Below the pieces are notes generated by a model that saw only the letters and a program-made list of their open reading frames with translations, was not told the origin of the DNA and ran no database searches. 64,000 nucleotides of DNA from Lachnospiraceae bacterium (lineage in GTDB: Bacteria > Bacillota > Clostridia > Lachnospirales > Lachnospiraceae), in NCBI GenBank assembly GCA_022792885.1, contig JAAWBX010000036.1, positions 276,597-340,596 on the forward strand, written 5' to 3'. Positions 17,883-26,559 of the stretch are shown here, piece after piece. The first letter of the stretch is position 1; every line of letters starts with the position of its first letter. A program made the translations under genes and the position numbers.

Positions 17883-18545
17883 TTACCGCTTTGCCAGCTC
17901 CCTTTTCCAGTCCGCCACGTCCTTCATCCGGACGCCGATCCGCGCCAATTCCTCCTCGCCCCGCTCATAAAGCCCCGACAAAGCGTCCCGCAAGACCACC
18001 AGTTTAAAATCCCGCTCACTGGCCTCATAAATACTCGTCCGGGGACAGTTGGGAAAATTACACCCCATAAAGATCAGCGTATCGATCTTTCTCTCTCTTA
18101 AAAAAATTTCCAGGTCGGTTCGGTAAAACGCGCCGAACCGGGGCTTATACAAGATCCATTCCTCCGGCCCCAAAACCTGAAACGCTCCGGATAACAGAAG
18201 CTCCGAATCCGGCCTTGCCCGGTTATCCGCCGGGCGGCAGACGGCGGGCAGCAATTCTTCCGGCAGGCAGGCCCCCTCGCTTCCGGCCAGGACCGCTCCC
18301 TCGCCCCGCAACACGGCCTCCTTTCGAAACAGATCCACATTACTCGCGTCCTCTTTATACAGCCGCACGACATGAATAATCGGAAGCCCGGCTTCTCTGG
18401 CCGCTTCCAAAGCTTCCGCCATCCCGGGAAGCCTTTCCGCCGTCCCCGGCACCTCAAAAGGCGCGCCCGGCAGCGCAAAATCTTTCTGGACATCGATACT
18501 TAACACGGCGGCGTGCGCAAGATCCGGTTCGGTATATCGTTCCAT
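17883..18545 (-). CDS. Isochorismatase-family cysteine hydrolase
   Basis: 220 residues. The catalytic triad can be placed: Asp in VLSIDVQKDF (about residue 18), Lys in LYKPRFGAFYRT (about 135) and Cys in MGCNFPNCPRTS (about 165). Family members hydrolyse small amides such as nicotinamide, ureidoacrylate or N-carbamoylsarcosine. The nicotinamidase metal-binding DxHxxxH motif is not seen, so pncA is unlikely; the substrate is unknown. It starts 11 nt after the CDF exporter gene and is the third gene of the run that begins with the giant AAA+/M41 protein, so it may be co-expressed with both. Confidence 0.85.
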   Translation of the reverse strand: MERYTEPDLAHAAVLSIDVQKDFALPGAPFEVPGTAERLPGMAEALEAAREAGLPIIHVVRLYKEDASNVDLFRKEAVLRGEGAVLAGSEGACLPEELLPAVCRPADNRARPDSELLLSGAFQVLGPEEWILYKPRFGAFYRTDLEIFLRERKIDTLIFMGCNFPNCPRTSIYEASERDFKLVVLRDALSGLYERGEEELARIGVRMKDVADWKRELAKR

Positions 18546-18556
18546 CTTCTCCTCCT

Positions 18557-19723
18557 CTATACATATGTTTTATCGATCCGGATAACCGGATAAAAATTCT
18601 CCCCGGCTTCCCGTACCATTTCCTCCACTTTTGCCTGGATCTCCTCTTCGCACTCCGGACAATCGCTCGGCATCGCCACATCGAAAATCAGATTCGTATG
18701 CGTCGGTCCCTGTACCATCCGAAAATCATGAAGGGACAACCCGAAATCCATGCGGGCCAATTCCTCTTCCAGTCTCTCCTTCATCGCCATCACCGCGGTA
18801 TCGTCCACGGCGATCGGATCCATATGAATCACCGCGTCGCAGAACAGTTTCTCTTTCAATTCCCGCTCGATCCGGTCAATGGCGTCATGAAGCATATAAA
18901 TATTCCCGTTCCCGTCAACCTCCCCATGGAGGGAAATCATCACGCGGCCCGGCCCGTAATCGTGAACGATCAGATCATGAATCCCCATGATCTCCTCATG
19001 GGCCGTCACGATCTCCTTAATCTGACGGATAAAATCGGGGTCCGGCGCCTGACCCAAAAGGGGCGTCAGCGTATCCTTCGCCGCATCGTACCCCGCTTTT
19101 ATAATAAACAGGGCCACCAAAGCGCCGCACCAGCCGTCCACGGCAACCCCGGCAAACCGCGTAAGCAGCATGGAAAAAAGAACCACCGTCGTCGCGACCG
19201 CATCGCTTAAACTGTCCATCGCCGTCGCTTTCATGGCAGCCGAAGCGATCCGCCCTCCGATCCGCCGGTTATAAAGACACATATACAGCTTCACCAGAAT
19301 CGAAACCAGCAGAATCACCATTGACAAAACACCGGCGTCTACCGGCTGCGGTTTCAGAATCTTCCCCAGAGAAGAGCGCCCCAGCTCCAGCCCCATCCAA
19401 ACGATCAGGGCCGCCACCAGAAGGCCGGATACATACTCGATCCGCCCATGGCCGAACGGATGATCCTTATCCGGCTTTTTGCCGGAAAAATGAAAACCGA
19501 TCATCGTGATAAACGAGGAACCGGCGTCCGACAGATTATTAAACGCGTCGGCCCGGACCGCGATGGAACCGCTCAGCCACCCCGCAAAAAACTTTCCGGC
19601 AAACAAGCAGACATTCAATCCGATTCCCAACAGGCTGCAAAGCACCCCGTAAGCCCGCCTTACCTCCGGCTTATGCACTTCCTCCGGTTCTTTTATAAAG
19701 AAATGAGTCAATAACGTTATCAT
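18557..19723 (-). CDS. Cation diffusion facilitator (CDF) family metal exporter
   Basis: 388 residues. Six membrane helices (about residues 20-220) contain the CDF metal site: AVRADAFNNLSDAGSSF in helix 2 and MDSLSDAVATTVV in helix 5, each with paired acidic residues. The C-terminal cytosolic domain has the ferredoxin-like fold signature HDLIVHDYGPGRVMISLHGEVD. Metal choice (Zn, Mn, Fe) cannot be fixed; the helix-2 N/D and helix-5 D/D pattern recalls Mn/Fe-type members. GTGGAGGG is the ribosome site; the GTG inside it is not the start, ATG 19723 is. It is 23 nt after the AAA+/M41 gene. Confidence 0.92.
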   Translation of the reverse strand: MITLLTHFFIKEPEEVHKPEVRRAYGVLCSLLGIGLNVCLFAGKFFAGWLSGSIAVRADAFNNLSDAGSSFITMIGFHFSGKKPDKDHPFGHGRIEYVSGLLVAALIVWMGLELGRSSLGKILKPQPVDAGVLSMVILLVSILVKLYMCLYNRRIGGRIASAAMKATAMDSLSDAVATTVVLFSMLLTRFAGVAVDGWCGALVALFIIKAGYDAAKDTLTPLLGQAPDPDFIRQIKEIVTAHEEIMGIHDLIVHDYGPGRVMISLHGEVDGNGNIYMLHDAIDRIERELKEKLFCDAVIHMDPIAVDDTAVMAMKERLEEELARMDFGLSLHDFRMVQGPTHTNLIFDVAMPSDCPECEEEIQAKVEEMVREAGENFYPVIRIDKTYV

Positions 19724-19746
19724 CCAGACGCCCTCCACGCAATTCT

Positions 19747-22700
19747 TTATATTATAAGCGATCCCGATCCGTTATAAGCCGCCTCGATCTCTTTTCTGGT
19801 AAGAAATTTTTTCTCGCTGTCCATAACGGCCTTTACCAGCCGTTCCAAAGCTTCTTTGTTATCACGAATAATCGCTACCGCTTCCTTAAGCTGCCCGGAT
19901 AAAATCCGATTGATCAGATTTTTTGCTTTTTCGTTGCCGGGCAAGTCTTCTTTTGAAACAACGGCAAGTCCCATCTCCTCCTCATACATCCCGTAGCGGC
20001 ATACCATCGCTTCCGCTAGCGCCGTCGCATTTTCCAGATCGGAAGCCGCCCCGAGCGTAATACCGTATCCGCATACGATTTCCGCGGCCCTTCCCCCCAG
20101 ACACATACAAATTCTTTCCAGCAGCGATTCTTTTGTGAAACATTTACCGACGCTGTTCACATAACCGCCAAACGAGCCTCTGGCCACAATACTCATATAA
20201 ACCGGGACTTTTTTGTGGAACAGCTGAATCAGGGCGTGCCCCGCTTCGTGATATGCCGTACGTTTCAATTCTTCCAGAGAACTGACCTCCCTGGCCTCCC
20301 CCAGGTTCAATTTTTCGAAAACCTCATCCAGAAGGATATCGTCGACCGATTTATCCGCACGAATGGCTTCCCGCTTTGCCGCCTCCATCATATTTTCGAG
20401 ATAAGCCAAGCTCATCCCTTCCGAACGGTCAACAAGGCTGTCAATTTCCCGTTCCGAAACGCAAAACCTCTTACCGTCCTCGCGAATCAGACGCTCCAAC
20501 ATCCATTTTCTTCCCGCTTTACCCGGAATATCGATGAACAGCGTTCTGTCAAAACGCTTCAAAAACGCGGGATCCAGCCTCCGCTGCTCCATGTTCGTCG
20601 CCGCCATGACAAATACCGGTTTGTGATTTACCCTCCTGAAACCGTCCATCTCCTGCAAAAGCGCGTTTAACGTTATGCTGACGCCGGCCGTCGTCCGGTC
20701 CTTGCCAACGGCGTCCACCTCATCAAAAAACAGCACCGCCGGCGCGTACTTGCGGGCAACGCAGAAGATCCGATGCACCTCGTCGGCTCCCTTGGCCGCC
20801 AGCACATCCCCGCCCACTTCCAGAAAATTCACGCCGGATTCCGCAGCCACCACTTTTGCCAGCGAGGTCTTGCCGGTTCCGGCCGGTCCGCACAGCAGGA
20901 CGCCTTTCGGCGGCCTGCCGCCTTTTTGCATGTATTCTTTTGGTTTATTCAGAAAATCAATAAAGTATTTCAGTTCGTTCTTTACATCGTCCGATACGAA
21001 TATATCCTCCCAATGCCTGTCCGGCCGCATATCCGCCGACAAAAGAAGGTCTTTATCCTCCGTTTCCACAGCGGATTCCAGTTTAAAATGGCAGAAAATA
21101 ATCCGGCCGGATTTTTGCTTTTCATCCAATTCCTTTCTCACGTCGTAAGCAAGCCTTTGACGGCGCTGGGAGAGGGTTTCCATTGTCTGCTGGCAGCAGA
21201 CATCCGTATAGGCCTCCAGAATCTCGCTCCGGATATTTTCCCGCCGGATAAACTCTTTTGCGCCGCGGCGGTAAAGCGCCCGTTTTTCCCTCTGTGAATA
21301 AGAATGCCCCTCGTCTCCATACAAGATATATACGGGAAGCTCCCCGTCTTCTTTTCTTATATCGGAGAATATCCGGCTCCCTCCGGTCTGACTGTCCGCA
21401 ATATTCAGACTGAGCCCCTTTTCTTTTTCTTTCATTCCATACTCATAATCCACCGCCGTCAGAATAACGTTTTCCGTCCGGATGATTCGCATAAATTCTT
21501 CCGGATCCGTCGTAATCTTTATCCGAACATGGTTTTCGATTAACCTTTGGTCGCGAATCTCTTCCGACCGTCCGAAGATAGCGATCACACAATCCTTTTT
21601 TCCCAGGTAAAACTGTCGAATCTCATCGGAAGCCCCGGTAAAATCATGCTCCCAGGTGATTTTCCGGATCCGGCCGCGCCAGTCCAGCCCCATTTTTTCT
21701 TCCGTCAGTTTCAGAAATTCATATAATTCCCCGTCCAGAAGCTTCCCGGCAAACACGGTAGCGTTTCTGGCATCCATACTGCCTCCCATAGAGTACAAGG
21801 CGGTAGCTGCCAGTTTATCCTTCTCGCTGTCAACCTCATATCCGTATTTTTCATGAAACAACCGCAGTTGTTTGTCCAAATCCGTTTTTATAATTTTAAG
21901 AATCGCGCCGGCCCGCAGATGATTGAACATAATAACCGTGTGGGCGGACATTCTTGAAATCATCTCGGGCGGGAAAAACGGTACGTTGGAACGCGGATCC
22001 GTATCTTTTTTCAGGGCGTCCAGAATCACAGTATCCGGCAGTTGCGTCAGGTTTTCATCTCCGGCATCCCGGTACAATTGTTTCCCCGCATTCGTGGTAA
22101 GGATAACGATCGTTTTCCGGAAATCGATGTCTTTATCATAATGCCTGTCAAAACATTTACCCTCGTCCAGAATTTGAAGGAAAAGCAGAATGACTTCCCG
22201 GCAGGCCTTTTCGACTTCGTCAAACAACAGCACGCACCGGGGATTTTCGCAGACAAAGCTCGTTAATACGCCCGGCTTCGAATCTTTATACAACGTGGAA
22301 GAACCCATCAGTTCCGTCACGGTATCTTTATCCGCATAACCGGACATATCAAAACGTTTGTAAGGGATCCCCAGCGTATCGGCGATAATTTCCGCAATAA
22401 AGGTTTTGCCGACGCCCGGCGGTCCCGCAAACAGGTATACATTTCTGGGGCCTTTTCTTTTATTGTCTTCATTCGCCGTTTTTTCCGCATGGAAATAGGA
22501 TTTTTCCAGTTTATCGACGACGTCGTTCTGCCCAACGACCCGCTCCGTCAATTTCATACCGACCGCGGAAGTCTGCATTACGATATCCTGCATGGACGCC
22601 TGAAGTCCGTCGTCTTCTTCCGCATGAGGCGCCGTCTCCAAATCCGGATTCCGAAAAGGGCCGGATATCTCCAGAAGTTCCCGGCGATATACCGGATTCC

Positions 22701-23487
22701 CTACAAGCTCCCGATAAAGCCCCATAACCGTATGCCCGCCCTGTTTGATAAATCGTTTTAGGGCCAGGTAAGATTCCGTGGTTCCCGTCAGGCGATTACC
22801 GTTTTTTACTTTCTCCCGGTTGCGGTTGAGAATCTCCGGTAAATCAACCGCTTCCATCTCATAATCTTCAAACCGCCTTTTTAACCGGATATAATCTTCC
22901 GATTTATGCCAGATATCCTGAACGCAGTCATCGTCCGTTTCAAAACCGGCCGAAAACTCGCTTCCTGTCTGATAGGCGCCCAATATTTTATCTTCATCCA
23001 GGATCAGGTATAGTAAGGCCGTGTAAAGCGACGTGCAGGAATACCGGCCGGAATAAGTCTGCGCAATCGGGGAATAGGGCACCGTATTTACATAAGATTT
23101 TTCACCGGAAACCGATTCTAACAGGGCCGTAATCCAAGGAGAATTTCCATAGACATCCGCCTCCAAACCCGCCAGCGCCAGCACCATCCGATTCGAAGCG
23201 GATTCCGTTTCTTTTTTCAAAGCCGCCTTCTCGTCGTACGCTTCCTCCGGCAGTTCTTTCACCTGTTTTTCCTCTTTGAGAATCCCCTTCAAATACTCCT
23301 CCGCCCGCTTCCGCGCATGGGAAAAACTCATTTCTACCGTCTCGTCTTCCGCTTCTTTTTCCGTCATATATGTAAAACTGCGATATTCCGCGCCTCTAAA
23401 ACCCTTCACCTGCCGTTCGGTTTCCGCCCATACATCGTAAATTCCCGGAGCGCGTCCTTTTCTTACCGCATAAATTTTTTTCTTCAT
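19747..23487 (-). CDS. Fusion protein: viroplasmin/RNase H1-N domain, Clp-type AAA+, receiver-like segment, FtsH-type AAA+ and M41 protease
   Basis: 1246 residues, soluble (no membrane helix). Residues 3-48, KKIYAVRKGRAPGIYDVW with GFRGAEYRSF, match the hybrid-binding viroplasmin domain of RNase H1. Residues ~50-300 are unassigned helical sequence. Residues ~315-610 are a ClpB/ClpX-like AAA+ module: Walker A AGPPGVGKT (354-362), Walker B VLLFDEVEKA (419-428), sensor LTTNAG (463-468) and a Clp-like small domain. Residues ~630-755 look like a receiver without a clear phospho-Asp. Residues ~820-1060 are an FtsH-type AAA+: CGPAGTGKT (866-874), FFDEVDAVGKDR (920-931), SRH near 963-981. Residues ~1070-1235 are M41 protease with HEAGH at 1080-1084 and Asp 1150 in GAASDLENAT as third zinc ligand. 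An AAAGGA site precedes the ATG. I know of no named family with this order. Confidence 0.9.
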   Translation of the reverse strand: MKKKIYAVRKGRAPGIYDVWAETERQVKGFRGAEYRSFTYMTEKEAEDETVEMSFSHARKRAEEYLKGILKEEKQVKELPEEAYDEKAALKKETESASNRMVLALAGLEADVYGNSPWITALLESVSGEKSYVNTVPYSPIAQTYSGRYSCTSLYTALLYLILDEDKILGAYQTGSEFSAGFETDDDCVQDIWHKSEDYIRLKRRFEDYEMEAVDLPEILNRNREKVKNGNRLTGTTESYLALKRFIKQGGHTVMGLYRELVGNPVYRRELLEISGPFRNPDLETAPHAEEDDGLQASMQDIVMQTSAVGMKLTERVVGQNDVVDKLEKSYFHAEKTANEDNKRKGPRNVYLFAGPPGVGKTFIAEIIADTLGIPYKRFDMSGYADKDTVTELMGSSTLYKDSKPGVLTSFVCENPRCVLLFDEVEKACREVILLFLQILDEGKCFDRHYDKDIDFRKTIVILTTNAGKQLYRDAGDENLTQLPDTVILDALKKDTDPRSNVPFFPPEMISRMSAHTVIMFNHLRAGAILKIIKTDLDKQLRLFHEKYGYEVDSEKDKLAATALYSMGGSMDARNATVFAGKLLDGELYEFLKLTEEKMGLDWRGRIRKITWEHDFTGASDEIRQFYLGKKDCVIAIFGRSEEIRDQRLIENHVRIKITTDPEEFMRIIRTENVILTAVDYEYGMKEKEKGLSLNIADSQTGGSRIFSDIRKEDGELPVYILYGDEGHSYSQREKRALYRRGAKEFIRRENIRSEILEAYTDVCCQQTMETLSQRRQRLAYDVRKELDEKQKSGRIIFCHFKLESAVETEDKDLLLSADMRPDRHWEDIFVSDDVKNELKYFIDFLNKPKEYMQKGGRPPKGVLLCGPAGTGKTSLAKVVAAESGVNFLEVGGDVLAAKGADEVHRIFCVARKYAPAVLFFDEVDAVGKDRTTAGVSITLNALLQEMDGFRRVNHKPVFVMAATNMEQRRLDPAFLKRFDRTLFIDIPGKAGRKWMLERLIREDGKRFCVSEREIDSLVDRSEGMSLAYLENMMEAAKREAIRADKSVDDILLDEVFEKLNLGEAREVSSLEELKRTAYHEAGHALIQLFHKKVPVYMSIVARGSFGGYVNSVGKCFTKESLLERICMCLGGRAAEIVCGYGITLGAASDLENATALAEAMVCRYGMYEEEMGLAVVSKEDLPGNEKAKNLINRILSGQLKEAVAIIRDNKEALERLVKAVMDSEKKFLTRKEIEAAYNGSGSLII

Positions 23488-23569
23488 GTAGAATCCTTTC
23501 CCGGCCGTTTCAACGCCTTTTCATTTTCCCTGATCCGTCCCCGCAAAAAATTACCGGGCCGTCAAATGA

Positions 23570-23622
23570 AAGATATCCCTGCCGGACGATTCGCCACCGC
23601 TCTCGAAACCCGGCAGGGATAT
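23570..23622 (-). terminator. Long hairpin between copA and the AAA+/M41 gene
   Basis: ATATCCCTGCCGG (23573-23585) and its exact complement at 23610-23622 form a 13-bp stem around a 24-nt loop. On the minus strand the stem is followed by a U-rich but interrupted tract. It probably ends the copA message and separates it from the next gene. Confidence 0.65.
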
Positions 23623-23670
23623 TGCATCTGAAAACCGCTCGTTTCGGAAGGCCGCCTCAGCGACGGTCCT

Positions 23671-23877
23671 CTACGCGATCGTCCCCGGCTCGAACCCGGC
23701 TTCCGTAATCGCCGCCGCCAGCACGTCGTCCGCCACATCCTTCTCATAGGTAATCACGGCTTCCGCTTTCTCCAGATTCACCTCGGCGTGAATCCCGTCG
23801 ATCGCGTTCAGCGCTTTCTCCGCGCTCATCTTGCAGTGATTGCAGGACATCCCCTGAATCTTCATTGTCTTTGTCAT
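23671..23877 (-). other. Possible internal start giving free CopZ-like copper chaperone
   Basis: Inside copA an AAGGAG at 23889-23894 precedes an in-frame ATG at 23877 by 11 nt. Starting there gives a 68-residue protein beginning MTKTMKIQGMSCNHC, the exact size and layout of stand-alone CopZ. The same bases therefore may encode both the fused domain and a free chaperone. Translation from this site is inference; a remnant of an ancestral copA/copZ junction is the alternative. Confidence 0.4.
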
Positions 23878-26232
23878 AATCGTGTTCTCTCCTTTTTCTT
23901 CCTTTTTTTCTATGTTCTCCGAAGCCGCGCCCGAAACGCTTTTCTCCGGATACTTATCTCCCGTTACAAACTTCGGCTTAAAATTTCGCAATCTGAGAGC
24001 GTTTGACACCACGCATACCGAACTCAGGCTCATGGCGGCCGCCCCGAACATGGGATTTAATTTCCATCCCAGCGCACTGTAAAATACCCCCGCCGCCAGA
24101 GGAATACCGACGCTGTTATAAAAGAATGCCCAGAACAGGTTTTCTTTAATATTTCTGATCGTCGATCTGCTCAGTTGAATCGCCGTCACCGCATCCAAAA
24201 GATCGCTCTTCATCAGAACGATATCCGCCGATTCGATGGCAACGTCCGTTCCCGCTCCAATGGCGATTCCCACATCCGAGCGAACCAGGGCCGGCGCGTC
24301 GTTGATTCCGTCGCCGATCATGGCGACCCTCTTCCCCGCCTCCTGAAGCTCCCTTACATGCTTCTCCTTCTCCTGCGGGATCACTTCGGCGATCACATGC
24401 TCGATCCCCAGCTCCTTTCCGATGGCCGCCGCCGTCTTTCGATTGTCTCCGGTCAGCATAACCACCTCGATCCCCATAGCTTTAAATTCTTCGATAGCCT
24501 TCCGGCTCGTAGGCTTCACCACATCCGCCACGGCGATCACCCCGAGAAGTTCGTCTTCCCGGGCGAAAAACAGAGGCGTCTTCCCCTGCTCGGCCAGTTT
24601 TTCGGCTTCCGCCCCCATCCGGTCGGTCCCGATCCCCCAGGCTTCCATTCCCGCCTGATTTCCGGCGCAGTATCGCTTCCCGTCCAGGACCGCCTCGATC
24701 CCGTAACCGGGTTTCGCCAGGAAATTCTCCGCCTTTAAAAGAGACAGTCCCTTTTCCTGCGCCGCCCGCACGATCGCCTCCGACAACGGATGTTCGGAAG
24801 GCTTCTCAATCGCCGCCGCCGCCGTTAAAAGCGCTTCCTCCGAAAGAGGGCCGCAGACAAGGATATCCGTCACGACCGGTTTCCCCTCCGTAATCGTCCC
24901 GGTCTTATCCATCACAACGGTCCGGATCGTATGAGCCACTTCCAGGCTTTCCGCCGAATGAATCAGAATTCCGTGGGAAGCCCCCTTGCCGGTCCCCACC
25001 ATAATCGCCACCGGCGTCGCCAGCCCCAGCGCGCAGGGACAGGATATCACCAGCACCGAGATCCCGATGGAAACCGCAAAAGAAATCGTCTCGCCCGCCA
25101 GCAGCCAAACGGCAACCGCCGCCAAAGCGATCCCTATCACCACCGGCACAAAGATCCCGGCGATCTTATCCGCCAGCTTCGCGATCGGCGCTTTGCTCGA
25201 ACCGGCCTCTTCCACCAGGCGGATAATCTGGGCCAGCGTCGTATCGTCGCCCACTTTGGTAGCCCGAAAACGAATCGCCCCGTTCTTGTTCATCGTAGCC
25301 GCCGAAATCGGATCGCCCGGCTTCTTCTCAACCGGAATGCTCTCCCCGGTCAGGGCGCTCTGATCCACGGAAGTCGTTCCCTCCACCAAAATGCCGTCCA
25401 CCGGAATATTCTGCCCGGGCTTAACGATCACAATATCTCCCACGGCCACTTCCTCAAGGGGGATCTCCACTTCCGCCCCGTTTTTTTCCACCAGGGCCGT
25501 CTTAGGCGCCAGATCCATCAATTTCTCAATGGCTTCCGAGGTCTTGCTTTTTGAGCGCGTCTCCAGAAACTTCCCCAACGTGATCAGGGCCAGAATCATG
25601 GCCGCCGATTCAAAATAAAGATCGTGCATATAGCGGTGAACCAGCTCCAAATCCCCGTGGCCGAGGCCATACCCGATCCCGTAAATGGCAACGCAGCCAT
25701 AAACCAGCGCCGCCGAAGAACCCATGGCGATCAGCGAATCCATATTCGGCATCCGGTGAAACAGCGCCTGAAACCCCACAAGATAAAACTTTCGGTTCAC
25801 GTAAACCACCGGTAAAGTCAAAAGAAGCTGAGTAAACGAATAAATCAGGGCATTCTCCTCCCCGACCAGGATCCCCGGAACCGGCAGCCCCATCATGTGC
25901 CCCATCGACACATACATCAAAGGGACCAGAAACGCGAACGAAACGATCAGCCGGAACTTCATGTTCCTGCGTTCCTCCTCCATCCGTTCGTTCCCCTTTT
26001 TCGTGGAAACGGAAATCTCTTTTCCCGGAACGAAAGCTCCGTAACCGGCCGCCTTCACGGCCCCGATAATCGTCCCTTCCGTCACGGCGGCTTCGTCATA
26101 TTCCACTACCATACTGTTCGACAGCAGATTCACATTCACCAGATCCACGCCGGCCAGCTTGCAGACTGACTTCTCCACATTCGCCTGGCAGGCGGCGCAG
26201 GTCATGCCCGTCACCTCAAACTTCTGCTTCAT
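23671..26232 (-). CDS. copA: Copper-translocating P-type ATPase with fused C-terminal CopZ-like domain
   Basis: 853 residues from ATG 26232 (AGGAGG 9 nt upstream; the GTG at 26250 lies next to it). Residues 1-68 are an HMA domain with GMTCAACQ. The P1B core follows: TGES actuator loop, membrane CPC (SCPCALGLATP, about 398-400), phosphorylated Asp in MDKTGTI (about 442), SEHPLSEAI and GDGINDAP, then the YN/MSLSS helices typical of Cu(I). It exports cytosolic Cu(I). After a Lys/Glu-rich linker the last 69 residues form a second HMA domain (MSCNHCKMS), which normally is the separate chaperone CopZ. The promoter carries a CsoR-like palindrome. No csoR gene is in the window. Confidence 0.93.
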   Translation of the reverse strand: MKQKFEVTGMTCAACQANVEKSVCKLAGVDLVNVNLLSNSMVVEYDEAAVTEGTIIGAVKAAGYGAFVPGKEISVSTKKGNERMEEERRNMKFRLIVSFAFLVPLMYVSMGHMMGLPVPGILVGEENALIYSFTQLLLTLPVVYVNRKFYLVGFQALFHRMPNMDSLIAMGSSAALVYGCVAIYGIGYGLGHGDLELVHRYMHDLYFESAAMILALITLGKFLETRSKSKTSEAIEKLMDLAPKTALVEKNGAEVEIPLEEVAVGDIVIVKPGQNIPVDGILVEGTTSVDQSALTGESIPVEKKPGDPISAATMNKNGAIRFRATKVGDDTTLAQIIRLVEEAGSSKAPIAKLADKIAGIFVPVVIGIALAAVAVWLLAGETISFAVSIGISVLVISCPCALGLATPVAIMVGTGKGASHGILIHSAESLEVAHTIRTVVMDKTGTITEGKPVVTDILVCGPLSEEALLTAAAAIEKPSEHPLSEAIVRAAQEKGLSLLKAENFLAKPGYGIEAVLDGKRYCAGNQAGMEAWGIGTDRMGAEAEKLAEQGKTPLFFAREDELLGVIAVADVVKPTSRKAIEEFKAMGIEVVMLTGDNRKTAAAIGKELGIEHVIAEVIPQEKEKHVRELQEAGKRVAMIGDGINDAPALVRSDVGIAIGAGTDVAIESADIVLMKSDLLDAVTAIQLSRSTIRNIKENLFWAFFYNSVGIPLAAGVFYSALGWKLNPMFGAAAMSLSSVCVVSNALRLRNFKPKFVTGDKYPEKSVSGAASENIEKKEEKGENTIMTKTMKIQGMSCNHCKMSAEKALNAIDGIHAEVNLEKAEAVITYEKDVADDVLAAAITEAGFEPGTIA

Positions 26233-26280
26233 CACGTTTTCCCTCCTCACGCCGGTTTTCCGTCATTCTTAAGCGGAAAT

Positions 26281-26297
26281 ATACCCCATAGGGGTAT
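26281..26297. promoter_or_regulatory. CsoR-like copper operator upstream of copA
   Basis: ATACCCCATAGGGGTAT is a near-perfect 17-bp inverted repeat with C4/G4 cores, as in CsoR operators. It covers the expected transcription start, just below the -10 box, so bound repressor would block copA until Cu(I) is sensed. Confidence 0.75.
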
Positions 26298-26306
26298 CTT
26301 TATTCC

Positions 26307-26334
26307 AGCATACAACATTTTCCAGAATTGTCAA
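26307..26334 (-). promoter_or_regulatory. copA promoter
   Basis: Minus strand TTGACA (26329-26334), 16-nt spacer, TATGCT (26307-26312). A further half-site, ATACCCC, lies at 26334-26340 beside the -35 box. Confidence 0.75.
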
Positions 26335-26485
26335 TACCCCTTTTTAGTATGCCGAAAATCCTCTGCAATATAAACGAAACCCGATTTTAAAAGCTGTCCT
26401 TTAACCGAAACGTTTCCCTTCACGTGAAGCGGATATTTTCCGGATGAAGCCGGATAAAAATGGATTCAAAAACCGGGAGACATTC

Positions 26486-26515
26486 GTATAAACTCTTTCA
26501 AATCCGTGCATCATT
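26486..26515 (+). promoter_or_regulatory. Candidate sigma-G/sigma-F type promoter of sigG
   Basis: GTATA (26486-26490), 18-nt spacer, CATCATT (26509-26515) fits the forespore consensus GHATR-N18-CATNHTA with one mismatch. Transcript start would be about 40 nt before the sigG ATG. In B. subtilis sigG is read by sigma-F and then by sigma-G itself. Confidence 0.5.
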
Positions 26516-26559
26516 TTATCAGAAAGACATCAAATGCAAGAAACGTGGAGGAGAAGAGA

